A stretch of DNA of 64,000 bases. Source: Streptomyces cylindrosporus. Its GTDB lineage: Bacteria > Actinomycetota > Actinomycetes > Streptomycetales > Streptomycetaceae. The translations under genes were made by a program, and so were the position numbers. Positions 19,520 to 30,492 of this stretch are shown in pieces (position 1 is the stretch's first letter; each line of letters starts with the position of its first letter). The notes below the pieces were generated by a model. It worked only from the letters and a program-made list of their open reading frames with translations. It did no database searches and was not told the origin of the DNA. Location: NCBI RefSeq assembly GCF_022698165.1, contig NZ_JALDAY010000002.1, positions 62,001 through 126,000 on the forward strand. The letters are read 5' to 3'.

Positions 19520-20605
19520 CTATGCCGGGCGCACCAGCCGGAAGCGGGGGTGGCTCTCGGCGCGGCCGGTGGCGAGGTCGGCGGCCATCTCGCCGATGAG
19601 GGGGGTGAACTTGGCGCCCTGGCCGGAGCAGGGCGAGACGATGACGAGGGGGCCGTGCCGGTCGAGGACGAAGTCGTCGTGGAGGTCGGTGGTGTAGAGG
19701 CAGGTCGCCTCCGCGACCGGGGTGGGGTCGAGGCCCGGGAGGCGGTCCCGGACGAAACCGTTCACGCGGGTGCGCGACTCCGGGTCGACGAGGCCCGTGC
19801 GGGTACTGGCCGAGGTGCGGATGCCGTTGCCGTGCTCGGCGACCTTGACGGCGGGCAGCGGGCCGCCGTCACTGCCGGACGGCAGGCCGTAGATCTGCAT
19901 GTCCTCGTCCTTGAAGACCAGGGTCGGCCACCGCACCGACGGCTCCCGCTGCGGGTAGTGGAAGACCTGCTGCTGGGTGACGGTCAACTCCGGCAGTTTT
20001 ACGGGCAGTTGCAGCTCCGGCAGCCAGGCGCCGGCCGCGACCACCACGGTGTCGGCGGTGAGTTCACGGCCGTCGTCCGTGCGCAGCAGCACCTTCTCGC
20101 CCACGTCGAACCCGGTGACGCGGACGCCGGTCCACAGGTCCGCGCCGAGTTCGACGGCCCGTCGTACACACGCGGCGATCGTCCGGTCGGCGTCGATCAC
20201 TCCCGCGTCCGCCTGGTACAGGACCGGCCCGTCGAAGGTGATGTACGGCCAGCGCTCCGACGCGGCTTCGGCGCTCAGGAGTTCACGGCTGACTCCGGCC
20301 TCGCGCAGCACTTCGGAGAGTCCCTGGGGGTCGCGTCCCGCCCCGAAGTCGAGGCCACCGGTGGTGCGCAGCAAGGGAGTCGAGCTGTCGTGCTCCAGCT
20401 CGCGCCACAGCTCGTGGGCCTGTCCGGTCAGGTCCACATAGAGCTTCTCGCCGTACACCCGACGGAAGATCCGTGAACTGCCGTGCGAGCTGCCGTATTT
20501 GTGGCCGATCTCGTAGGCCTCGATCAGCGTGACCTCGTGGCCGCGGCGGGCGAGTTGCCAGGCGGTGGCCGCGCCCATCAGTCCGGCACCCACGACTGCG
20601 ATCAC
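19520..20605 (-). CDS. FAD-dependent amine oxidase, monomeric sarcosine oxidase/SolA-like
   Basis: 361 residues. N-terminal dinucleotide fold (VVGAGLMGAATAWQLARRGH), a central substrate domain, and near the C-terminus ATCLYTTDLHDDFVLDRH, whose Cys aligns with the residue carrying covalent FAD in monomeric sarcosine oxidase. Family members demethylate N-methyl amino acids to formaldehyde, the amine and H2O2. The GTG start overlaps the GlxD stop (GTGA), so translation is coupled. In this operon the natural substrate could be N-methylglutamate or a related N-alkyl amino acid. Assignment to that substrate is inference from context. Confidence 0.88.
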   Translation of the reverse strand: MIAVVGAGLMGAATAWQLARRGHEVTLIEAYEIGHKYGSSHGSSRIFRRVYGEKLYVDLTGQAHELWRELEHDSSTPLLRTTGGLDFGAGRDPQGLSEVLREAGVSRELLSAEAASERWPYITFDGPVLYQADAGVIDADRTIAACVRRAVELGADLWTGVRVTGFDVGEKVLLRTDDGRELTADTVVVAAGAWLPELQLPVKLPELTVTQQQVFHYPQREPSVRWPTLVFKDEDMQIYGLPSGSDGGPLPAVKVAEHGNGIRTSASTRTGLVDPESRTRVNGFVRDRLPGLDPTPVAEATCLYTTDLHDDFVLDRHGPLVIVSPCSGQGAKFTPLIGEMAADLATGRAESHPRFRLVRPA

Positions 20606-21921
20606 AGGCCCTCCCCGGGGATCCAGTTGGTGCCCGCGAGCGGGACGCGGGCCATGGCCGCGGACTCGATGGTAAGGGCGACCAGGTCCTCCGGCTCCAG
20701 GTGCAGCAGGTGTGCCTTGCCGCAGGCGCGGGCGAGGGTCTGGGCCTCCATGGTCATCACGCGGAGGAAGTTGGCGAGGCGGCGGCCGGCGTCGACGGGG
20801 TCGAGGCGGGCGGCCAGTTCCGCGTCCTGGGTGGAGATGCCGGCGGGGTCGCGGCCGTCCTGGTAGTCGTCGAAGTACCCTGCGGCGGAGCCCAGTCGAC
20901 GGTACTCGGCGTCGTACCGGGGGTGGTTGTCGCCGAGCGCGATGAGCGCCGCCGTACCGATGGCGACGGCGTCCGCGCCCAGGGCGAGCGCCTTCGCCAT
21001 GTCGGCGCCGCCGCGGATGCCGCCGGAGACGATCAGCTGGACCTCCCGGTGCACCCCCAACTCCTGGAGCGCCCGCACGGCTTGGGGCAGCGCGGCCAGG
21101 GTCGGGATGCCGACGTGCTCGATGAAGACGTCCTGGGTGGCGGCCGTGCCGCCCTGCATGCCGTCGACGACCACGACGTCCGCACCGGCGTGCACGGCGA
21201 GCTTCACGTCGTAGTACGTCCGGGTCGCACCGACCTTCACATAGACCGGTTTCTCCCAGTCCGTGATCTCCCGCAGCTCCAGGATCTTGATGGCGAGGTC
21301 GTCGGGGCCGGTCCAGTCGGGGTGGCGGCAGGCGCTGCGCTGGTCGATGCCGACGGGGAGCGTCCGCATGCCGGCGACCCGCTCGGTGATCTTCTGCCCG
21401 AGCAGCATGCCTCCGCCGCCGGGCTTGGCGCCCTGCCCGAGGACCACCTCGATGGCGTCGGCCTTGCGCAGGTCGTCGGGGTTCATGCCGTAGCGGGACG
21501 GCAGGTACTGGTACACGAGGTGCTTGGAGTGGCCGCGCTCCTCCGGGGTCATGCCGCCGTCGCCGGTGGTGGTGGACGTCCCGACCTCGCTGGCGCCCCG
21601 GCCGAGGGCCTCCTTGGCCTGGGCGGAGAGGGCGCCGAAGCTCATGCCGGCGATGGTGACGGGGGTGGCCAGGCGCAGGGGGTGTCTTGCGTGCCGGGTG
21701 CCGAGGACGACGTCCGTGTCGCAGCGCTCCCGGTAACCCTCCAGCGGATAGCGGGACATGGAGGCACCGAGCAGCAACAGGTCGTCGAAGTGCGGGAGTT
21801 TCCGCTTGGCACCCCAGCCGCGGATGTCGTAGACGCCGGTCTCGGCGGCGCGCTGGATGGCGTGGATGGTGGCGCGGTCGAAGGTGGCCGACTCGCGCAG
21901 GCCGTGGGATGCGGGTTCCAT
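20602..21921 (-). CDS. glxD: FMN-binding glutamate synthase-like subunit (GlxD/MgsC type)
   Basis: 439 residues corresponding to the central/FMN domain of glutamate synthase large subunit: GAKPGGGGMLLGQKI, VKVGATRTYYDV, VVDGMQGGTAATQDVF and VSGGIRGGADMAKALALGADAVAIG form the FMN-binding barrel. Stand-alone versions act with separate amidotransferase and GXGXG subunits as N-methylglutamate synthase or the Rhizobium GlxBCD proteins. The gene lies 15 bases downstream of glxC and overlaps the oxidase start. GGGAG lies about 12 bases ahead of the ATG. The symbol rests on family and gene order, not on a search. Confidence 0.87.
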   Translation of the reverse strand: MEPASHGLRESATFDRATIHAIQRAAETGVYDIRGWGAKRKLPHFDDLLLLGASMSRYPLEGYRERCDTDVVLGTRHARHPLRLATPVTIAGMSFGALSAQAKEALGRGASEVGTSTTTGDGGMTPEERGHSKHLVYQYLPSRYGMNPDDLRKADAIEVVLGQGAKPGGGGMLLGQKITERVAGMRTLPVGIDQRSACRHPDWTGPDDLAIKILELREITDWEKPVYVKVGATRTYYDVKLAVHAGADVVVVDGMQGGTAATQDVFIEHVGIPTLAALPQAVRALQELGVHREVQLIVSGGIRGGADMAKALALGADAVAIGTAALIALGDNHPRYDAEYRRLGSAAGYFDDYQDGRDPAGISTQDAELAARLDPVDAGRRLANFLRVMTMEAQTLARACGKAHLLHLEPEDLVALTIESAAMARVPLAGTNWIPGEGL

Positions 21922-21936
21922 GTGCGTCGAACTCCC

Positions 21937-22611
21937 TCAGTACGCCGTCGTGTTGTCGACCTTGAAGTGGTACAGCTTCCGGGCCGAGCCGTAGCGCCGG
22001 AACCCGGCCGGGTCCTCGTCCCGCTCGGCCGCCTTCAGCAACTCGGCGAGTTCGGCGAGGTGTTCGGGCCGCATCTCCTTCTCCACGCAGTCCGCGCCCA
22101 GGGACTTCACCGTGCCGCGGACGTAGAGGCGGGCCTCGTAGAGCGAGTCGCCGAGCGCGTCTCCCGCGTCCCCGCACACGACCAGCCGTCCGGCCTGCCC
22201 CATGAACGCGCTCATGTGACCGACGTTTCCGCCGACGACGATGTCCACGCCCTTCATGGAGATCCCGCACCGCGCCGAGGCGTCCCCGTCGATCACCAGC
22301 AGACCCCCGTGGGCGGTGGCGCCGGCCGACTGCGAGGCGTTGCCGCGCACGCGGACCGTGCCGGACATCATGTTCTCGGCGACCCCGGTGCCCGCGTTGC
22401 CGTGGACGGTGACGGTGGCGCGCTGGTTCATGCCGGCGCAGTAGTAGCCGACATGGCCCTCGATGTCGACGGCGAGGTCCTCGCGGATGCCGCAGGCCAC
22501 GGCGTGCGCGCCGCGCGGGTTGAGCACGCGCCAAGCCGTGGCCTCGGGCGCGTGCAGGGCCTGGTTGAGCTCCCGTACGGGCGTGGTGGCCAGGTCGATC
22601 AGCGTCGCCAT
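21937..22611 (-). CDS. glxC: GXGXG-domain glutamate synthase-like subunit (GlxC/MgsB type)
   Basis: 224 residues forming a right-handed beta helix, with repeated glycine-rich turns (VTVHGNAGTG, VRVRGNASQSAGATAHGG, VVGGNVGHMSAFMGQAGRLVVCGDAG). This equals the C-terminal GXGXG domain of glutamate synthase, which is structural. Its ATG lies 13 bases inside the end of glxB, so the two are translationally linked. It serves with GlxB and GlxD as one enzyme. The residues after 190 are charged and probably contact the partners. Confidence 0.88.
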   Translation of the reverse strand: MATLIDLATTPVRELNQALHAPEATAWRVLNPRGAHAVACGIREDLAVDIEGHVGYYCAGMNQRATVTVHGNAGTGVAENMMSGTVRVRGNASQSAGATAHGGLLVIDGDASARCGISMKGVDIVVGGNVGHMSAFMGQAGRLVVCGDAGDALGDSLYEARLYVRGTVKSLGADCVEKEMRPEHLAELAELLKAAERDEDPAGFRRYGSARKLYHFKVDNTTAY

Positions 22612-23456
22612 ACGTACACCTCTTCCGGCTCGGGTTCGAAGATGCGGGCGTCCTCGATCCCGGGCAGGACGTCCAGCGCCCGGTACTCGGAGGCCATCGC
22701 CACCCATGCGTCGGTCTCGGCGACGAGGGCCGGCTTGCAGGCGATGGCGTCCCGGACGACCGCGAAGGAGTCGCTCGTGGACACCAACAGGGTGTAGAAG
22801 CCGTCGAACCGCTCGCACAGCAGCCGCAGCGCCTTCTCCGGGTCGGCGCCCCGCTCCAGCTGGTGGGCGACGAAGCGGGCGCCGACCTCGGAGTCGTTCT
22901 CGCTGTCGAACTCGATGCCCTGGGCGCGCAGTTCACGCCGGATGGTGGCGTGGTTGGCGAAGGAGCCGTTGTGCACGAGGCATTGACCGGGGCCGACGGA
23001 GAAGGGGTGGGCGCCTTCGGGGGTGACCGCCGACTCCGTTGCCATCCGGGTGTGTCCGACGCCCTGCCAGCCGCTGACACCGGCCAGCCCGAAGGACTCG
23101 GCCAGCGCGGCGGGGTTCCCGGTGCCCTTGAGCACGGCGAACCCCTCACCGGTGCCGATCACCCTGGCGCCGGGAAGCGCGGCGGCGACCGAGGCGGCGT
23201 CCGTGTGCGCCACGGTCGTGGCGTCGGCGTCGTAGGCCCGTACGCCTGGCAGGGCGGCTTCCACCTCGGCCTTCGAGGTGCCCAGCAGCGACACGACGAT
23301 CCGTCCCGGCGGGGAGAGGCGGGGGTCGCCGTAGACCGCTACACCGGCCGAGTCGGGCCCGCGTTCGACGACTTGGCCCAGCATCGCGGTCAGCAGCTCA
23401 CCGAGCCGGGGTTCCAGTGAGGGCTCGCGCAGATGCAGCCCCACGATTCCGCACAT
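22599..23456 (-). CDS. glxB: Class II glutamine amidotransferase subunit (GlxB/MgsA type)
   Basis: 285 residues. It starts MCGIVGLH; removal of Met leaves the catalytic N-terminal Cys of the Ntn amidotransferase family. Other signatures are GVGHTRMATES, FSVGPGQCLVHNGSFANH and SENDSEVGARF. It corresponds to the N-terminal glutaminase domain of glutamate synthase and should deliver ammonia or split a gamma-glutamyl amide for GlxD. The ATG follows the glnT stop by 11 bases. Confidence 0.9.
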   Translation of the reverse strand: MCGIVGLHLREPSLEPRLGELLTAMLGQVVERGPDSAGVAVYGDPRLSPPGRIVVSLLGTSKAEVEAALPGVRAYDADATTVAHTDAASVAAALPGARVIGTGEGFAVLKGTGNPAALAESFGLAGVSGWQGVGHTRMATESAVTPEGAHPFSVGPGQCLVHNGSFANHATIRRELRAQGIEFDSENDSEVGARFVAHQLERGADPEKALRLLCERFDGFYTLLVSTSDSFAVVRDAIACKPALVAETDAWVAMASEYRALDVLPGIEDARIFEPEPEEVYVWRR

Positions 23457-23467
23457 CCCAAGTCCCT

Positions 23468-24775
23468 TCAGAACGCGGTGAGATAGCGGTCGAGCTCCCA
23501 GGGGCCGACCGTGGCGTGCCAGTCGAAGAACTCCTCGCGCTTGAGGTCGGCGAAGTACGCGCTCACTCCGGTGCCCGCCGCGTCCAGCGCGCCGCTGACC
23601 ACGTCGTCCGCCTGGAGCGCCTCGACGGCGTGGAGCAGGGTCGGCGGGAGTTCCGGGCCCTTGCCCGCGGCGCCGGGTTCGCCCGGGTCGAGGCCGCGTT
23701 CGATGCCGTCGAGACCTGCGGCGAGGGCGGCGGCAGCGGCGAGGTAGGGGTTCGCGGCGCCGTCCCCGCCGCGCAGTTCGATGCGGTTGCCGTCGGGGAC
23801 GCGGACGAAGTGGGTGCGGTCGTTGCCGCCGTAACTCGCCAGGCGTGGCGACCAGGTGGCGCCGGAGCGGGTGGAGACCGCGCCGGTGCGCTTGTACGAG
23901 TTGACCGTCGGCGCGATGACGGCCTGGAGGGCCCGGGCGTGCTCGACGATGCCGGCGACGAAGGAGTAGGCGAGCGGGGAGAGGCCGAGGCCGCGGTCGT
24001 CGGCCGTGTCGGGGAAGGCGGGTTCCTCGCCGCGCCACAGCGACATGTGCAGGTGCATGCCGGTGCCGGTGCGGTCGGTGAACGGCTTCGGCATGAACGT
24101 GGCGGTCATGCCCCGCTGTTCGGCCAGCACCGACACCAAGTACCGCATGGTGATGACCCGGTCGGCGGTGGTGAGGGCGTCGGCATGCCGGAAGTTCTGC
24201 TCGAACTGGCCGTTGCCGTCCTCGTGGTCGTTGGCGTAGTTGCCCCAGCCGAGGGTGTTCATGGCGCTGGACACGGCGGTGAGGTGGTCGTACATCCGGG
24301 TCAGGCCGCGGGCGTCGTAACACGGCCGGGCCGCCGTGTCCCTGCCGTCGGCGACGCTGAGCACGCCGTGTTCGTCGCGGTTGACCAGGAAGTACTCGAC
24401 CTCGGCGCCCACGGAGAGCGAAAGCCCCCGCTCCGCGGCCCGCTCCAGCAGCCGGCGCAGGATGACGCGCGGGGCGTACGGCCAGGGTTCGCCCTCCACG
24501 TGCGGGTCGCAGTGCACGAGCGCGAGGCCGGGCTTGACGAAGGGGACCGGCGTGTACGAGCGGGCGTCCGGCCGGGCGATGACGTCCGGGTCGCTGGGCT
24601 GCTGGCCGAGCGCGCCGGCCGCGAATCCGGCGAACCCGACGCCCTCGTCGCGGAGTTCCTCGACGGCCTGGGCCGGGACGAGCTTGGCGCACGGCTTGCC
24701 GGTGAGGTCGACGAAGACGGCGAGCACGAACTCGATGCCGTCGTCCCGGACCAGCTCGGCCAGGTCGGTCGTCAT
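23468..24775 (-). CDS. glnT: Type III glutamine synthetase / gamma-glutamylmethylamide synthetase-like (GlnT)
   Basis: 435 residues with the full GS active site set: GAEVEYFLV, HEDGNGQFEQNF, GTGMHLHMSLW, APTVNSYKRTG and NRIELRGGDGAANPYLAAAA. Length and motifs match the GlnT/GMAS group, which joins glutamate to ammonia, methylamine or another small amine with ATP. GGGAGG precedes the ATG. It is the first gene of the glnT-glxB-glxC-glxD-oxidase-XRE set. Together they could convert a methylated amine via a gamma-glutamyl amide and N-methylglutamate. Plain ammonia use is the alternative. Confidence 0.9.
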   Translation of the reverse strand: MTTDLAELVRDDGIEFVLAVFVDLTGKPCAKLVPAQAVEELRDEGVGFAGFAAGALGQQPSDPDVIARPDARSYTPVPFVKPGLALVHCDPHVEGEPWPYAPRVILRRLLERAAERGLSLSVGAEVEYFLVNRDEHGVLSVADGRDTAARPCYDARGLTRMYDHLTAVSSAMNTLGWGNYANDHEDGNGQFEQNFRHADALTTADRVITMRYLVSVLAEQRGMTATFMPKPFTDRTGTGMHLHMSLWRGEEPAFPDTADDRGLGLSPLAYSFVAGIVEHARALQAVIAPTVNSYKRTGAVSTRSGATWSPRLASYGGNDRTHFVRVPDGNRIELRGGDGAANPYLAAAAALAAGLDGIERGLDPGEPGAAGKGPELPPTLLHAVEALQADDVVSGALDAAGTGVSAYFADLKREEFFDWHATVGPWELDRYLTAF

Positions 24776-24793
24776 GGGGGCCTCCCGAGGGGT

Positions 24794-24830
24794 GTCCACT
24801 GACAGGAATCAAGGTTGCATATCAGTAGAC
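24794..24830. promoter_or_regulatory. Imperfect inverted repeat upstream of glnT
   Basis: Arms GTCCACTGA (24794-24802) and TCAGTAGAC (24822-24830) pair with one mismatch across a 19-base spacer, starting about 20 bases before the glnT ATG. The spacer is AT-rich for this genome, so the site probably overlaps the promoter. It is a candidate operator for the XRE-cupin regulator at the end of the operon. Confidence 0.4.
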
Positions 24831-24929
24831 AGACCCCGCGTTACGGCGGGATTTCCGCGCGGGAAGGTCCGGGTAAGGCACGGAAGCGCCGCAGGTCCGC
24901 GTCAAGGGGGGGCTCGATGCGGACCGGGT

Positions 24930-25424
24930 TCAGGCGGCCGGGATCGGGAACAGCATGCAGGTGCTGGTGGCGTGGGCGAGGAGGCGGTCCGCCTCGTCGA
25001 GCAGTCGCGCCTCCGCCAGTGCGGTACGGCGGCCGCTGCTCAGCACGCTGCCCACGGCACGGACCTTGCCCATGTCGGCCTTGACCGGACGCAGGAACTT
25101 CACGGCCAGGTCCAGCGAGGTGTAGCCCATGCCCTGCGGCAGGGTCGACTGGACCGCGCAGCCGGCCGCCGAGTCGAGCATCGTCGCGTAGATACCGCCG
25201 TGCACGCTGCCGATGGGGTTGTAGTGCTCCTCCCCCGGCGTCAGCGAGAACACCGCGTGCCCGTGGTCGACCTCGTCGAGGTCCATGCCGAGCGTGGCGG
25301 CGATGGGCGGGGCGGGCAGCCGTCCGGCCAGGATCTCCCGGAGGAAGTCCAGGCCCGAGCCCTGTCCGACGGCGGACGCCGAGATCGAGGGGTCCTGCCA
25401 GTCGTACGTACGAGACCGTCCCAT
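24930..25424 (-). CDS. PaaI-type hotdog-fold thioesterase
   Basis: 164 residues. The hotdog signature NPIGSVHGGIYATMLDSAAG covers the central helix and the likely catalytic region. The remainder (LAVKFLRPVKADMGKVRAVGSVLSSGRRTALAEARL) is typical of the PaaI/YbgC/FcbC group hydrolysing acyl-CoA thioesters in the cytoplasm. It is divergent from the HxlR regulator gene with 71 bases between starts, which suggests control by that regulator. The acyl substrate is not predictable. Confidence 0.9.
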   Translation of the reverse strand: MGRSRTYDWQDPSISASAVGQGSGLDFLREILAGRLPAPPIAATLGMDLDEVDHGHAVFSLTPGEEHYNPIGSVHGGIYATMLDSAAGCAVQSTLPQGMGYTSLDLAVKFLRPVKADMGKVRAVGSVLSSGRRTALAEARLLDEADRLLAHATSTCMLFPIPAA

Positions 25425-25495
25425 GCGCCCGCGCTTCCTTCCGTGGCATCCTGGCTATGTTTTTCGAAGCTAGCTCGGTCGGAGGCTGACTGTCA

Positions 25496-25999
25496 ATGAC
25501 AAAGCCAGGTGGCCGTCCCTACCATGACGGCATGAAGTGGCTGGAGATGAGCACCGAGAACTGCACGGTCCAGCGCACGCTCGACCTCGTCGGCGAGAAG
25601 TGGACGCTGCTGATCCTGCGGGACGCCTTCAACGGGGTGCGCCGCTTCGACGATCTGCGCCGGCATGTGGGGCTCTCGGAGGCGGTCCTCGCCGACCGGC
25701 TGCGCAAGTTGGTCGCGGCCGGGATCCTGAAGACGGTTCCCTATCAGGAGGAGGGCAGCCGGACCCGGCAGGAGTACCGGCTGACCGGCAAGGGCCGCGA
25801 TCTGTGGCCGGTCATCGTCGCGCTGCGGCAGTGGGGCGAGACGTACGTGGGCAGTCCCGAGGGTCCGATGCTGGACATCCGGCACAGCGACTGCGGCTCG
25901 GCGGTGCGGGTCGTGGTCGAGTGCGTCGAGGAGCATGCCGCGCTCTCCCCGCGGGAGGTCACGGTACGGCCGGGTCCGGGGGCGCGGCCGCGGGAGTGA
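25496..25999 (+). CDS. HxlR-family transcriptional regulator
   Basis: 167 residues. Winged helix with the HxlR hallmarks: a conserved Cys close to the first helix (ENCTVQRTLDLVGEKWTLLIL), RRFDDLRRHVGLSEAVLADRL and the wing VPYQEEGSRTRQEYRLT. The Cys often senses aldehydes or disulfide stress in this family. The ATG has GGAGG about ten bases upstream; an internal ATG (MKWLEM) is possible. A C-terminal tail of about 40 residues contains one more Cys in RHSDCGSA. It faces the thioesterase gene and probably controls both. Confidence 0.9.
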   Translation: MTKPGGRPYHDGMKWLEMSTENCTVQRTLDLVGEKWTLLILRDAFNGVRRFDDLRRHVGLSEAVLADRLRKLVAAGILKTVPYQEEGSRTRQEYRLTGKGRDLWPVIVALRQWGETYVGSPEGPMLDIRHSDCGSAVRVVVECVEEHAALSPREVTVRPGPGARPRE

Positions 26000-26027
26000 G
26001 TGGCCGTGCAGGCGGAGGTTCGGCGGG

Positions 26028-28325
<2,298 letters not shown>

Positions 28326-28402
28326 TCATCTCTTCATCAGTCCAGTCCAATCCAGTCCACGGCCCCCTTGGGTGTCGGTGCTCCTCAGCGCGTCCGTGCT
28401 TC

Positions 28403-30118
28403 TTAGGGTGCCGAGTCCTTCTTGTTGCTCGCCGCCGCGTACGCCTGCGCCGGGGTCATCGCCACGCCATTGATCTCCACCGTCTTGTACGGGCTGACCT
28501 TCGCGCAGGTCTTGGCCTTGTCGGCGGTCTGGGCGTGGGCGTCGGAGACGGCCGCGTGGGTGTCGGCGGGCGCGGCCGACGAGGTGCCGGAGGAGCCGAA
28601 CGTCGTACCGCTCGGCCAGTCGGAGCCGATCACGAGGGTGACACCGCTGCCGCTGCCCTGGGTGAGATGGGAGGCGGGCAGGCCGAGGGCGGCCGCCGCC
28701 GTCTGCGCCTCGGCCTTCTCGCCGGGGCCGTAGGTGAGCGTCGTGGTGGCCGCCTGCTCCGGGGCGTTGCCGGAGGTGGTGCCCGAGCCGAAGCCCTTGG
28801 CCAGCAGGGCGTCGGCGACGGCCGAGGCACGTCCGCCGGTGGTGGTGCCGTTCTCGACCTTGACGTCGACCGCCGAGGGCGCGACGGTGGCCGTCGCCGA
28901 GGCGGATGGTGACGCGGAGGCCTTCTTGCCACCGCCCGAGGTGAGGGACTGGTCGCCGGCGATCGCGGCGAACAGCGCCTTGGCGGTGGCGGCGGGGACT
29001 ACCCGGTTGGCGTTGGTGGGGTCGGCGGCGGTCTGCATCGTGGTGAACGTCATCCGCTTCGACGGCACCTTGTTCAGGTCGGTCGCCAGGTCGACGAGCT
29101 TGCTCACGCTGCCCAGGCCGGTGTCCACGGTCAGCGCCTTGGTGGCCGCGTCGGCGAGGGAGTACACCTTGGCGGGGTTGGCGAGTGTGCCCGCGCTCTT
29201 GAACTTGCGGATCATGGCGCTGAGGAAGAGGTGCTGCGAGACGGTACGGCCCAGGTCGCTGCCGTCGCCGAAGCCGTGCCGGGAGCGGACGAACTCCAGG
29301 GCCGCGTCGCCCTTGAGGGTGTGGGTGCCCTTGGCGAGCTTGAGGTGGGAGTACGTGTCGTAGACGTTGTCGCTGACGCACACCGAGACGCCGCCCACCG
29401 CGTCGGACATCTTGACCACGCCGGAGAAGTCGAGCATCACGAAGTGGTCGATGGTGATGCCGGTGAGCTGGTGGACGGTCTTGACCTGGCAGGCGGGGCC
29501 GTACTGGAGGGCGCTGTTGATCTGGCCGTAGTAGCCGGTCGTCGACTGCTTGCTGTCCGGGTCGGTGCAGGCGGGGACCTGGGTCATGGTGTCGCGCGGC
29601 ACGCTCATCACGGTGGCGTTGGAGCGGTCAGCGGAGACGTGCACCACCATCTCGACGTCGGCGTTGTGTCCGACGGTCGACGTCGCCGAGCCGCAGCCGC
29701 CGCCGAGCTTGCAGTCGGCCGCGTTGTTCCGGCCGTCGGAGCCGATGACCAGGATGTTGATCGGGGTCCGGCCGAAGGCGTCGGCCTTCTCCTTGCCGCC
29801 GGCGCCGTCGTCTATCGCGACGCTCTTGATGTTGCCGTTGAGGTGCTCGTAGAGCCACAGCCCGCCGCCCGCGGTGACCAGGATCAGCGCGGACACGGTG
29901 AACAGGGCTATGCGGGCGATCCGTCTGCGGCGGGCCACCGGCTTGGCGCGACGTCCGCCGCCCCGGCGCCCCTGGGAACGCGCCGCCTGGCGGGCCGCCG
30001 CCCGGCCACCCGGCGCGGGAGAGGTCGGCGCGTCCTCCGTCGGGCGCTGACGTGGCACTCCGGCCCCGCGGTCACGTGTGGTCGCACGGCCGCGGGTCTC
30101 GCCCCAGGGGTCGCTCAA
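28403..30118 (-). CDS. LCP (LytR-CpsA-Psr) family cell-wall protein with LytR_C domain
   Basis: 571 residues from the proposed TTG, which has AGGGAGTGGGAG directly before it; the frame stays open to a TTG at 30193 that overlaps a regulatory element, so the shorter form is preferred. A basic cytoplasmic segment precedes one membrane helix (about 68-90, RIARIALFTVSALILVTAG). The LCP domain shows NILVIGSDGRN and SVPRDTM, and a C-terminal LytR_C domain (VDVKVENGTTTGGRASAVADAL) follows a Ser/Ala-rich linker. LCP enzymes attach teichoic acid or arabinogalactan-like polymers to peptidoglycan outside the membrane. It is divergent from a tatA gene, with a BlaI-like element between them. Confidence 0.87.
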   Translation of the reverse strand: MSDPWGETRGRATTRDRGAGVPRQRPTEDAPTSPAPGGRAAARQAARSQGRRGGGRRAKPVARRRRIARIALFTVSALILVTAGGGLWLYEHLNGNIKSVAIDDGAGGKEKADAFGRTPINILVIGSDGRNNAADCKLGGGCGSATSTVGHNADVEMVVHVSADRSNATVMSVPRDTMTQVPACTDPDSKQSTTGYYGQINSALQYGPACQVKTVHQLTGITIDHFVMLDFSGVVKMSDAVGGVSVCVSDNVYDTYSHLKLAKGTHTLKGDAALEFVRSRHGFGDGSDLGRTVSQHLFLSAMIRKFKSAGTLANPAKVYSLADAATKALTVDTGLGSVSKLVDLATDLNKVPSKRMTFTTMQTAADPTNANRVVPAATAKALFAAIAGDQSLTSGGGKKASASPSASATATVAPSAVDVKVENGTTTGGRASAVADALLAKGFGSGTTSGNAPEQAATTTLTYGPGEKAEAQTAAAALGLPASHLTQGSGSGVTLVIGSDWPSGTTFGSSGTSSAAPADTHAAVSDAHAQTADKAKTCAKVSPYKTVEINGVAMTPAQAYAAASNKKDSAP

Positions 30119-30185
30119 CTCCCACTCCCTACGCTGTGGCCGACGCCAACCATCGGCGCGACGGCGCACCACTCGGGTTGGATGA

Positions 30186-30201
30186 TTGCGCAATATAGCA
30201 A
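30186..30201. promoter_or_regulatory. BlaI-type dyad between LCP and tatA genes (copy 1)
   Basis: Read on the minus strand this is TTGCTATATTGCGCAA; it differs at one base from the copy before the BlaI gene. Flanks are also alike (ATGA before, CTG after), giving an overall dyad TTGC-N8-GCAA. It sits between the divergent LCP and tatA genes, where a repressor could silence both. Confidence 0.55.
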
Positions 30202-30285
30202 CTGACGTACTTGTCGAACGATCACACCTCGGGAGAGACTTCTACAGCGCTGTAGATCACTGGTTCCCGGGAGAAAGCAGACCTG

Positions 30286-30492
30286 ATGTTCGGCCTGAGC
30301 GAGCTCGCCCTGATCCTTCTCGTCGTCGCGGTCGTCCTGGGTGTCAGGAAACTGCCGGAACTGACGCGCTCAGCCGGGAAGGCGACCCGGATCTTCAAGA
30401 GCGAGGCCAGGGCGCTCAGGGACGAGGACCCGCCCGGTGCCGCGAAGGTGATCCCCGGCACCGTCGTCGAGCGGGACGAGTCCTCTCACTGA
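30286..30492 (+). CDS. TatA/TatE family protein, first copy
   Basis: 68 residues: a short N-terminal hydrophobic helix ([16 protein letters not shown]), the RKLPEL hinge, then an amphipathic helix ([18 protein letters not shown]) and a polar tail. This is the TatA layout for the pore-forming subunit of twin-arginine protein export. No tatC is nearby, so it would supplement the housekeeping Tat system or act alone. Its 3' end overlaps the opposite tatA by seven bases. A shared BlaI-like element lies upstream. Confidence 0.87.
   Translation: MFGLSELALILLVVAVVLGVRKLPELTRSAGKATRIFKSEARALRDEDPPGAAKVIPGTVVERDESSH

Noticed and set aside
19520-23149. A 1,209-codon open frame on the minus strand.
   Set aside because: It reads through glxC and glxD in a wrong frame before entering the oxidase frame; Arg/Pro/Gly-rich content and conserved motifs in the other frames show it is an artefact of high GC.
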